Position numbers and translations under genes: made by a program
Origin: Candidatus Competibacteraceae bacterium
Lineage (GTDB): Bacteria; Pseudomonadota; Gammaproteobacteria; Competibacterales; Competibacteraceae
NCBI GenBank assembly: GCA_012032855.1
Contig: JAAUQA010000146.1
Span: 1 to 7,536, forward strand
Length of the DNA: 7,536 bases
Direction: 5' to 3'
The notes under the pieces: generated by a model
What the model was told of the DNA's origin: nothing
What the model saw: only the letters and a program-made list of their open reading frames with translations
Database searches by the model: none
Shown: positions 1 through 6,488 of the stretch, in pieces
How positions within the stretch are numbered: position 1 is the first letter of the stretch
How the letters are laid out: each line of letters starts with the position of its first letter

Positions 1-1157
1 TGGTCAGCACCTTTGGTCAAGGTCCGCCCTACGCTGCGCCGGTGGCTTTTCGCATCGTCGGTCCCCAGCTTGTTCAACTGAAACAGTACGGCGAGGAACT
101 CCGGCGCATCATGCACACCGAACCGGCCATCTTGCATACCCAGGCGTCTATTGCCGGCGGCGATCCCAAGCTGTGGTTCGCAGCGGATGAGTACCAAGCT
201 CGGCTGGCCGGCCTCACCTTGCAAGAGATTGCCGGACAGTTCCAGACTGCGTTGGAAGGTCGCAGCGGTGGATCGGTGCTGGAAGATCTAGAAGAATTGC
301 CGGTCCGCATTCGTTACAGTGAAGAACAACGGGCTTCGTTGGACGATATTGGCTCGCTCAAACTGGTTGCCGCTGGTTCCGGGGGTCCGTCCGCTTGGGT
401 TCCGGCGGTGGCGCTCGGTGATCTAAACCTACGTCCTGAACCCGGTAGTCTGACCCGGCGCAACGGCGAGCGGGTCAACATCATTTTAGGGTATGTGGCG
501 CAAGGCACGTTGCCGTTGGAAGTCACGCAAAACATTATGGCCAAGTTGGCCGCCGAGGGCTTCGAACTCGAACCCGGCTACCGGCTTGAGGTCGCCGGCG
601 GCAGCGAAGAGCAAGGCCGGGCTATCGCGCAACTGATGACTTATGTACCGGTTCTCGTGGCTTTGATGATTGCAACGCTGGTGCTTTCATTCCGCAGCGT
701 TTTGTTGGCTGGGGTCATCGCTGCGGTTGCCCTGTTGTCGGTCGGGCTGGGCATGTTGCATTGTGGTTGAGCGGTTTTCCGTTGGGTTTCAATCCGATAC
801 TCGGCAGCGTCGGTTTAGTCGGTGTAGCCATCAATGGCGCTATCGTGGTGCTGGCAGCGATTCGTGCTAATCCGCAAGCCCGAACGGGCGGGCGGGAAGC
901 GATTGTTCAGGAAACAGTCGATGCGACGCGCCATATTCTGGCGACCACTTTAACGACCATCGGTGGGTTTTTTACCCTTGCTGATATTCACCGGTGGGGA
1001 TTTTTGGCCACCGTTAGCAGTGGTGATTGCCGGTGGGGTGGGCTTCAGCGTGATTCTTTCGTTGTTGTTTACCCCGGCGATATATCACCTTTGCTATGGT
1101 AGTCGTGCTGAAAAAGAACAGCCTACTCGGCGATTCACGATTTTACTGGAACATTGA
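1..1157 (+). CDS. RND efflux transporter permease, C-terminal part, with two compensating frameshifts
   Basis: This is the C-terminal ~384 residues of an inner-membrane RND permease, the proton-driven pump of a tripartite efflux system; the 5' part lies left of the window. Reading starts in frame at base 3. The first ~200 residues are periplasmic porter and docking-type sequence. They are followed by membrane segments: the pair starting YVPVLVALMIATLVLSF, a TM10-like segment with GLVGVAINGAIVVLAAI, and the final pair around GGFLPLLIFTGGDFWPP and LSLLFTPAIYHL. The frame breaks twice. A G appears missing near 756-760, where GMLALWLSGFP is restored by one added base. One T too many appears in the T6 run at 968-973. 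The two indels cancel, and the stop is TGA at 1155-1157. Family membership is secure. The substrate cannot be read. Sequencing error is more likely than true decay, because conservation is intact on both sides of each break. Confidence 0.88.
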
Positions 1158-1201
1158 GGCAACAAGAAAGCCAACTGCGTCCATAGCCGTTCTCCTAAAA
1201 G

Positions 1202-1227
1202 GTTATGATGGCTATCCACATCATAAC
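1202..1227. promoter_or_regulatory. Perfect 9-bp inverted repeat in the RND-permease intergenic gap
   Basis: GTTATGATG at 1202-1210 and CATCATAAC at 1219-1227 are exact reverse complements separated by 8 nt, followed by TTTAATT. It sits 41 nt before the SLC13 start, in a gap of about 110 bases that otherwise shows nothing. It could be an operator dyad controlling the permease or a weak, A+T-rich terminator for the RND gene. The stem has only 3 G:C pairs, which argues against a strong terminator. The TATGAT inside the left arm resembles a -10 box, but no matching -35 was found. Confidence 0.35.
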
Positions 1228-1268
1228 TTTAATTCTCATGTTGGCACACCGACACACTGGAGATGTTC

Positions 1269-3038
1269 ATGGACCTTGCAGCTTTTCTGGCTATTGCCGT
1301 TGTGTTGGCTTGTCTGATTCTGTTGATCCTGGGAACGATAGGCCCGGAACTGATCTTGTTCGGCGGCGTTATTGCTTTGCTGGCAACCGGGGTGTTGACT
1401 CCGGGAGAAGCTTTGCAAGGGTTCGCCAGTGAAGGACTAATAACCATCGCCATGTTTTATGTGGTGGTAGCGGGAATCCGCGAAACCGGCGGCACGGAGT
1501 GGCTGGCCCATCATCTGTTGGGACATCCTAAGACTTTGCGGACTGCGCAATGCCGGCTGATGTTGCCGGTCATGTTGCTGAGTGCATTCATGAACAATAC
1601 CCCACTGGTTGCCGCTTTTATCCCGGCGACCCTGAACTGGGCCAAGCGGTTACACCTATCGCCATCCAAACTACTGATACCGTTGAGTTTTGCCGCTATT
1701 CTAGGGGGCACGTGCACCATCATCGGCACCAGCACCAACTTGGTAGTAAATAGTTTATTAATCGCCGAGGAGAGTACTGCCGGGCTTTCCTTCTTCGAGA
1801 TTGCCTGGGTCGGCCTACCTAGCGCGCTAGTCGGGTTGGCCTTTATCTTATGGTGCGGCGACCGTCTGTTACCGGAGCGCAAACCGGCCACTGCAAGCTT
1901 TCAGGATCCCCGCGAGTACACCGTTGAAATGACGGTTGAGGCAGGCAGTGCGCTGGTGGGCAAGACCGTGGAAGAAGCCGGATTGCGTCATTTGCATGGC
2001 CTCTATTTGGTGGAAATCGAGCGTGACCAGCGTATTATCGCTGCCGTTGGCTCCCATGAGCGGTTGCGGGCGCATGATCGGCTGGTGTTTGCCGGCGTCA
2101 CGGAATCCGTAGTGGAATTGCAGCGGATCAAGGGCTTGCGCCCATCCGCCGAGCAAGCCTTTGACTTGAAAACGGTTTACCCGGAACGCTGCCTGGTGGA
2201 AGCAGTGGTTGCGCCGCAATGTCCGTTGGTGGGTGAGACCCTCCGGGAGGGCCGGTTTCGCACCTTTTACGGCGCTTCGGTGATTGCTGTCGCACGGGAT
2301 GGTGAACGGATTCATGGCAAGCTCGGTGATATTCGCCTGCAACCGGCCGATGCCCTGTTGCTGGAAACCCGCCCCTCGTTTATCGAACGCCATCGTAATT
2401 CACGCAGTTTTTTATTGCTCAGTTCGGTGGCGGATTCTTCGCTGCCCCGACATGATCGGGCTTGGGTATCCTTGTTAATTCTCGCCGGCGTGGTGCTGGC
2501 CGCTTCGCTGGGCTGGCTGAGCATGCTGGTGGCTGCCATGCTGGGTGCCGCGCTGACCCTATTATGCGGTTGCTGCACCGTAACCATCGCCCAACGCAGT
2601 ATTGATACTCAGGTACTGCTGGCCATCGCTTCGGCTTTCGCGTTGGGGAAGGCGCTGGAGGTGACCGGAGCGGCCGCGGCTATCGCCTATGGCTTGGTCG
2701 GTTTGGCAGGGGAGCACCCTTGGCTGGTGCTGATCTCGGTGTATTTTCTGACCTCCGTGTTGACCGAGACCATCACCAATAATGCGGTAGCGGTACTGAT
2801 GTTTCCAATCGTGATAGCGGCCTCTTCAGCTCTGGGAATTAGCCCGATGCCCCTGGTGATTGCGGTGATGATGGGAGCTTCAGCCAGCTTCGCAACTCCC
2901 ATCGGTTATCAAACCAATCTGATGGTCTACAGTCTGGGCGGTTACCGCTTCAGCGATTATTTGCGTATCGGCGGCCCGTTGAACGTGATCGTCGGGATCG
3001 TGACCGTGCTGATTATTCCCCTGGTCTGGCCTTTTTGA
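1269..3038 (+). CDS. SLC13/DASS-family permease with two TrkA-C (RCK_C) domains
   Basis: Intact inner-membrane transporter of 589 residues, related to the SLC13/DASS (Na+/sulfate or dicarboxylate) and CitMHS permeases; E. coli YfbS has the same plan. The N-terminal membrane half (about 1-200) carries the hallmark NNTP (109-112) and IGTSTN (152-157) signatures. The second membrane half (about 398-589) carries the mirror motifs TNN (503-505) and TPIGYQTN (543-550), as expected for the inverted-repeat fold. Between them lie two cytosolic TrkA-C/RCK_C domains, roughly 216-290 (ALVGKTVEEAGLR) and 305-372 (PLVGETLREGRF), presumed ligand-sensing regulators. The ATG at 1269 is chosen over the one at 1263 because GGAG at 1259-1262 lies six bases before 1269 and directly abuts 1263. 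The gene stands alone, over 100 bases after the RND gene. The substrate (sulfate, a carboxylate or another anion) cannot be decided from sequence. Confidence 0.92.
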   Translation: MDLAAFLAIAVVLACLILLILGTIGPELILFGGVIALLATGVLTPGEALQGFASEGLITIAMFYVVVAGIRETGGTEWLAHHLLGHPKTLRTAQCRLMLPVMLLSAFMNNTPLVAAFIPATLNWAKRLHLSPSKLLIPLSFAAILGGTCTIIGTSTNLVVNSLLIAEESTAGLSFFEIAWVGLPSALVGLAFILWCGDRLLPERKPATASFQDPREYTVEMTVEAGSALVGKTVEEAGLRHLHGLYLVEIERDQRIIAAVGSHERLRAHDRLVFAGVTESVVELQRIKGLRPSAEQAFDLKTVYPERCLVEAVVAPQCPLVGETLREGRFRTFYGASVIAVARDGERIHGKLGDIRLQPADALLLETRPSFIERHRNSRSFLLLSSVADSSLPRHDRAWVSLLILAGVVLAASLGWLSMLVAAMLGAALTLLCGCCTVTIAQRSIDTQVLLAIASAFALGKALEVTGAAAAIAYGLVGLAGEHPWLVLISVYFLTSVLTETITNNAVAVLMFPIVIAASSALGISPMPLVIAVMMGASASFATPIGYQTNLMVYSLGGYRFSDYLRIGGPLNVIVGIVTVLIIPLVWPF

Positions 3039-3052
3039 TTTCAGGGCTGCTC

Positions 3053-3092
3053 AACGGTATTGTGGTTATCGGACGGTTATCAACACCGTTTT
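3053..3092 (+). terminator. Possible weak terminator after the SLC13 permease
   Basis: AACGGTATTG (3053-3062) can pair with CAACACCGTT (3081-3090) in a 10-bp stem with one A:C mismatch and an 18-nt loop, ending in four Ts (3089-3092). It lies 15 bases after the permease stop. The loop is long, the T run is short, and the region also overlaps the candidate gene stub on the other strand, so this is a weak call. Confidence 0.22.
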
Positions 3093-3212
3093 GCGATACC
3101 AGGTATTTCCGCACGCGGTAATCCGCAAAAGATAATCCCCCGGCTGGAAGGATGTTGCTTTCCAATACCTTGCTGACTGACGGTGGTTACGGCCTCGCCA
3201 CCAATACTAAAA
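3066..3212 (-). pseudogene. C-terminal stub of a lost minus-strand gene
   Basis: On the minus strand, 3167 down to the TAA at 3068-3066 reads as 33 residues with strong protein character: YWKATSFQPGDYLLRIT, then a Cys-Gly-Asn turn, then WYRKTVLITVR and stop. The pattern (PGDYLLRIT, then aromatic-R-K-T-V-L-I) resembles the last strands of a bacterial beta-sandwich domain. Just upstream, another minus frame reads GGEAVTTVSQQG, which joins smoothly if one base is missing near 3167-3169. No start codon or ribosome site is visible, and the piece ends where the toxin gene's 3' end begins. I infer the remains of a gene replaced or truncated when the toxin-antitoxin module arrived. The family is not identified, and a chance open frame is possible. 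Confidence 0.4.
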
Positions 3213-3518
3213 CCCTAAAGCGAATAGCAGAGCGCTTTTAACTCGATCCATTTGATCATCGCTCAGGGCGGCAATGAAAGGGCCAACCTTTACCTTGGTC
3301 ACGGTTTGCACGTGATCCAGATTGATGGCGCAGATTTTGGGTACACCATCTTCCAGGGTCAGGACCACCTCACTGGGAATCTGGCGTATCGTTGAGGTGA
3401 TGGGTGCGATTGTCACTTCGCCTAACACGTCCAAAATCGAGTTGCGCGTCAAGATCAGCACGGGCCTCTTCTTGTCGGGGGCTTTGAAGGTATACCAACG
3501 AACCTCACCTCGCCGCAT
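3207..3518 (-). CDS. MazF/PemK-family type II toxin (endoribonuclease)
   Basis: A 103-residue toxin of the MazF/PemK/CcdB-fold family, which cleaves mRNA at short specific sequences and arrests growth unless bound by its antitoxin. It opens with MRRGEVRWYTFKAP and the conserved KKRPVLILTRN strand. R18 and T41 (PITSTIR) are 23 residues apart, the same spacing as the catalytic Arg/Thr pair of E. coli MazF (R29, T52). CAINLDHVQTVTK matches the conserved central strand. Length is normal. The ATG at 3518 is chosen over an in-frame start at 3548 because it overlaps the antitoxin stop (TGATG, one base shared) and follows GGGAGA at a suitable distance. This indicates translational coupling from the upstream antitoxin gene. 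The active site looks intact, so the toxin is probably functional. Confidence 0.92.
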   Translation of the reverse strand: MRRGEVRWYTFKAPDKKRPVLILTRNSILDVLGEVTIAPITSTIRQIPSEVVLTLEDGVPKICAINLDHVQTVTKVKVGPFIAALSDDQMDRVKSALLFALGF

Positions 3519-3748
3519 CAGTCTCCCCAAACCTGCTGGTCTTCCCAATCGTCGAACTCGCCGGAAGTCACCGGCTGCTGGAGATACCCTCGCCGGTGTT
3601 GCTGCTCACGAGCCTGTAACTCCAGTTTTGCCAAAGCAGCGCGCAAGGCATCGCGGGTAAACGCCGAGCGGGATAGATTAAGCTGGCCAGCCATCTGATC
3701 AACTGCCTGAACCAGTTCGTCTTCCAGCGTGATCTGCACGGTTCGCAT
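3518..3748 (-). CDS. CopG-type ribbon-helix-helix antitoxin
   Basis: A 76-residue antitoxin, first gene of the toxin-antitoxin operon. Residues 2-8 (RTVQITL) form the DNA-contacting beta strand, and two helices follow (about 10-22 and 26-40, including LSRSAFTRDALRAAL). This is a typical ribbon-helix-helix dimer that would repress its own promoter. The acidic, aromatic tail (about 62-76, SGEFDDWEDQQVWGD) is the kind of segment that wraps MazF-family toxins and blocks the active site. The start is supported by GGAGA at 3755-3759, six bases before the ATG. The TGA stop shares a base with the toxin ATG, keeping synthesis of the pair coupled. The DNA target is probably the twin palindrome at 3761-3784. 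Confidence 0.9.
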   Translation of the reverse strand: MRTVQITLEDELVQAVDQMAGQLNLSRSAFTRDALRAALAKLELQAREQQHRRGYLQQPVTSGEFDDWEDQQVWGD

Positions 3749-3760
3749 TGGGTATCTCCG

Positions 3761-3784
3761 TAATAGCTATTTGTATAGCTATTA
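3761..3784. promoter_or_regulatory. Operator of the toxin-antitoxin operon: 10-bp inverted repeat made of two ATAGCTAT palindromes
   Basis: TAATAGCTAT (3761-3770) and ATAGCTATTA (3775-3784) are exact reverse complements with a 4-bp spacer. Each arm contains the 8-bp palindrome ATAGCTAT (3763-3770 and 3775-3782), repeated at 12-bp spacing, about one helical turn, as suits two cooperating ribbon-helix-helix dimers. The site covers the end of the -10 box and the expected transcription start, immediately before the antitoxin ribosome site, so binding should repress the operon. Confidence 0.8.
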
Positions 3785-3809
3785 TGATGTGGAAGATATT
3801 AGCGATCAA
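3781..3809 (-). promoter_or_regulatory. Sigma-70-type promoter of the toxin-antitoxin operon
   Basis: On the minus strand, TTGATC (3809-3804; 4 of 6 to TTGACA) is followed after exactly 17 bp by CATAAT (3786-3781; 5 of 6 to TATAAT). Transcription would start near 3774, inside the inverted-repeat operator, some 25 bases before the antitoxin ATG. The spacing, position and operator overlap all agree with an autoregulated toxin-antitoxin promoter. Confidence 0.7.
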
Positions 3810-3861
3810 TGCTTTCTAAAAACCAACTAAGCACCAAACAAAACCGCTTCAGGAGAACATT

Positions 3862-5419
3862 ATGATCGGCGATTTGGCTACCAGTTACGACGAAATCCCT
3901 TATCCCGGCCGGCCTTATCCGCAATCGCATCCTGATCGCCTAGCTACATTGGCTAAACTTTATGGGTTGCAATCATCCCCGGTATCCGAATGCCGGGTTT
4001 TGGAACTGGGCTGCGCCGACGGTAGCAATATCATTCCCTGGTCGGAGAGCCTGCCAAACGCAGAGTTTTTAGGGATCGATTTTTCCGCTGTTGCAAATCG
4101 CTCAGGGACAGCATCAATTAGCCCAACTAGGCTTAAACAACATTCAATTGCGCCAAATGGATATTGCCGATTTCGACTCATCGTTAGGGTCATTCGACTA
4201 CATCGTGGCTCACGGTGTGTATTCCTGGGTACCGCCGGCCATTCAAGAACGGGTGTTTGCCATTTGCAGTGAACACCTCGCGCCCAACGGAATCGCTTAT
4301 ATCAGCTACAACACTTATCCGGGCTGGCATCAGCGGGGGTTGCTTAGAAAGTTGATGCTGCGTTATTCGGCAAACACCGGGTATGCAGACCGTCCCGAGC
4401 AGGCCCGCGAGGTGCTGACCTATCTGGAACAGGTGTTGCCGGAGGATGATAATCCCCATGCCGATTCGTTGCGCGCCACAGTGGTGGAAATGAGCCGTTT
4501 AGATGATCATTTCTTGTTGCACGACGAACTCGAACTGGAGAACCATCCGCTTTACTTTCATGAGTTCGTTGAGCGGGCGCTGGCTTTCGGGCTGCAATTT
4601 CTATCCGAAGCTGAATTTCATACCAATCCGCATCCCGATTTTGCAGCAGATCTACCGTCTTGGTGCGAGCGGAGAGGGGAACGTTGGCTTGAGGGCGAGC
4701 AGTGGTTCGATGTGGTCAATCATCGGATGTTTCGCCAATCGCTGCTGTGCCATGCCGATGCGTTGCTTGATCGCACTGTAGACCCGCAACGGCTTTACTC
4801 TCTGTATGTCGCCACACCCCTTTCGGTAACCAGCGATCCTGTGAATTGCAGCGACTACTACCCAGTCACTTTCCAACACCCCAACGGAACCCAACTGGAT
4901 ATCACAGTGCCATTCATCGGCATTGCGTTACTGCAATTACAACAGAGTTGGCCACAGGCGATTGCATTTCGGTCTTTAGTAAACGCAACACAGCAACGGA
5001 TAGCCGCTGGCGGAGCTATCTCGTCGAACGACGCCGGTTTGCTTTTGGCGGAGTTTCTATTGTTAGCCTATCGGCAAAATCTGATCGAATTACACAGCTT
5101 GCCATCGCCTTTCGTCCGAACGCCGAGTCAGCGTCCGGTAGCCAGCCCGCTTGCCCGCATGCAAGCTGTCGATAATTTTCTAGTGACAGGACGACAGCAC
5201 AAATCAATCGGGCTGGATATTTTCCACCGACGCTTGCTGGAACTGCTGGACGGCAGCCGTGATATACCAATTCTTACAGAGCAACTCAGCGCGGAGATTA
5301 TGACTGGACAGCTGGATCTCGGACAGCAAATACCCGGCGATAAGCTGCCGGTAATACTGGAAAGGCAGATTCCTGTGTGTCTTGAACGGCTGGCTCAGGG
5401 CGGGCTGATAATCGCTTAA
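3862..5419 (+). CDS. SAM-dependent methyltransferase with methyltransferase regulatory domain (PKMT-like), one frameshift
   Basis: Reconstructed as one 518-residue protein. Residues 1-76 are read from 3862; one surplus base at 4090-4093 (GTTG where three bases are expected before CAA) moves the rest into the next frame. The class I methyltransferase domain shows SAM-binding motif I ELGCADG (48-54), the acidic end of strand 2 (GID, 71-73), DYIVAHGVYSWVP (112-124) and SYNTYPGW (148-155). A helical regulatory domain follows (about 170-255). The C-terminal region (about 440-480, HKSIGLDIFHRRLLELLDG) matches the winged-helix-like end of this family. Rickettsial relatives methylate lysines of outer-membrane proteins; the target here is unknown. 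AGGAGA at 3851-3856 supports the ATG at 3862. The strong continuity of motifs across the break favours sequencing error over a dead gene. Confidence 0.87.
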
Positions 5420-6337
5420 ACGCCCAGTCGGTCAGCCAATGAGGTCAATGTATCACCACACGGTGCGGTAATCTTGTGGGCGAAGAGATCGTCGGCGCGG
5501 GTCCGTCCCATATTGACCGCCGCCTGCGGTTTATTTTGTTCAGAAGCCGCCCGGCAGAACCGGAACCCGGAATACACCATCAACGACGAACCGACCACCA
5601 ACAATGCATCGGCTTCTGCTAGCCGAGCGTAGGCTCGCTCGACACGGGGACGCGGCACGGACTCGCCGAAAAACACTACGCCGGGTTTCAACACGCCACC
5701 ACAGCGCGGGCAAGCCGGTATTTGGAAGCGGCTGAAATCGACGCTTTCTAACACGGCATCACCGTCCGGAGCGCAAGCCGCGGAGTGCCGCAAGAAATCG
5801 GGATTAAGCGCTTCCAAGCGCTGTTGAAAAACATGGCGTGATCCCCGCGTGTGACAGCTCAAACATTCCACCCAATCCAATCGGCCATGCAGGTCGAGCA
5901 CGCGCCGACTACCGGCCTGCTGATGCAGTCCATCGACGTTTTGAGTCACCAGTTGATGGATAAAACCGGCATTTTCCAAACGGGCTAAGGCTAGGTGCGC
6001 GGCGTTGGGGCGGGCATTGGAAAAATGTTTTCCAGCCCAGCAGGCTACGCGCCCAATAGCGTTGTCGCATCGGCTCGCTTTTCACGAAATCCTGATATTG
6101 CACCGGTTTTTTGTGTTTCCACTGACCCTCCTTATCGCGGTAATCAGGAATACCAGACGCCGTGCTACAGCCTGCTCCGGTGAGCACGAACAGACGATGA
6201 TGTCGTCCGACGAACTCGACTAAGTTGGTTAGAGAAGGAATCACAGCAGGTGAAGCTTGGGTTAGGTGTTGGCGCACGGGGGCAATGGCCTGGGGCACGT
6301 TCTCATCCTCTTCAGTCGCGAATGACAAGCAAATCAT
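5416..6337 (-). CDS. Sirtuin (Sir2-family) NAD-dependent protein deacylase, class II type, one frameshift
   Basis: A 306-residue NAD-dependent lysine deacylase once one surplus base in the A5 run at 6021-6025 is removed. Removing it restores a sequence reading WKTFSNARPNAAH between the two frames. Visible motifs: NAD-binding GAGCSTASGIPDYRD (54-68), TQNVDGLH (131-138), catalytic His in LHGRL (His150), zinc ligands CLSC (158/161) and CPRC (209/212), PGVVFFGE, VVGSS (248-252) and VNMGRTRADD. The GAGxSTxSGIPDYR form points to class II (SIRT4-like) rather than E. coli CobB-like class III. The ATG at 6337 lacks a clear ribosome site. A GTG at 6298 follows a GAGG-rich stretch and would give a 293-residue protein that is equally plausible. 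The TAA stop overlaps the methyltransferase stop. Its substrates are unknown. Confidence 0.88.
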
Positions 6338-6488
6338 CAGGTATGGGCCGGAAAATGATAGAATGGCGTTAGATTGAGTCGTGCCAATTTACGTTTAGCG
6401 GCCTTTATAAACGACTCTCATTCCATCCACAGGTTCACAGGTTCACGCTGCTTGTCGCGAGCCAGAATCGAGTTGTAAGGAAGCCGTT
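6338..6488. promoter_or_regulatory. Divergent control region between sirtuin and aldehyde dehydrogenase
   Basis: About 150 bases separate two divergent genes, so both promoters should lie here. A TATAAA (6406-6411) could be a -10 box for the dehydrogenase, but no good -35 is correctly spaced. On the minus strand a TTGGCA (6388-6383) could be a -35 for the sirtuin, with only poor -10 matches. GAGTCGT (6376-6382) and ACGACTC (6411-6417) form a 7-bp inverted repeat around this area. ACAGGTTC is repeated in tandem at 6429-6444. AAGGAA at 6477-6482, six bases before the ATG, is the dehydrogenase ribosome site. Confidence 0.4.

Noticed and set aside
961..980. Programmed frameshifting or transcriptional slippage at the T6 run of the RND gene
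   Set aside because: The needed shift is +1, not the usual -1 slip; the run is short for transcriptional slippage, and a second unrelated break in the same gene would remain unexplained.
1511..1891. 126-residue minus-strand frame inside the permease gene
   Set aside because: Antisense shadow of the conserved NNTP/GTSTN coding region.
1869..2393. 174-residue open frame on the minus strand inside the permease gene
   Set aside because: It lies fully antisense to the RCK_C region of a clearly real gene, has no recognisable motif and no good ribosome site.
3182..3202. GGTGG/CCACC hairpin near the toxin 3' end
   Set aside because: Only a 5-bp stem with an 11-nt loop and no T run on either strand, so no terminator can be claimed.
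3519..3548. Longer toxin N-terminus starting at 3548
   Set aside because: The extra 10 residues overlap the antitoxin's toxin-binding tail, are not family-like, and the 3518 ATG has a better ribosome site and coupling.
3322..3660. 112-residue plus-strand frame across the toxin-antitoxin genes
   Set aside because: Opposite-strand shadow of the well-supported toxin and antitoxin genes, with low-complexity Arg/Pro-rich sequence.
4846..5270. Plus and minus frames of 84-109 residues within the methyltransferase
   Set aside because: Out-of-frame shadows of a continuous coding region with conserved family sequence.
5995..6223. Small plus-strand frames opposite the sirtuin N-terminus
   Set aside because: They mirror the sirtuin GAG/IPDYRD coding region and have no independent support.
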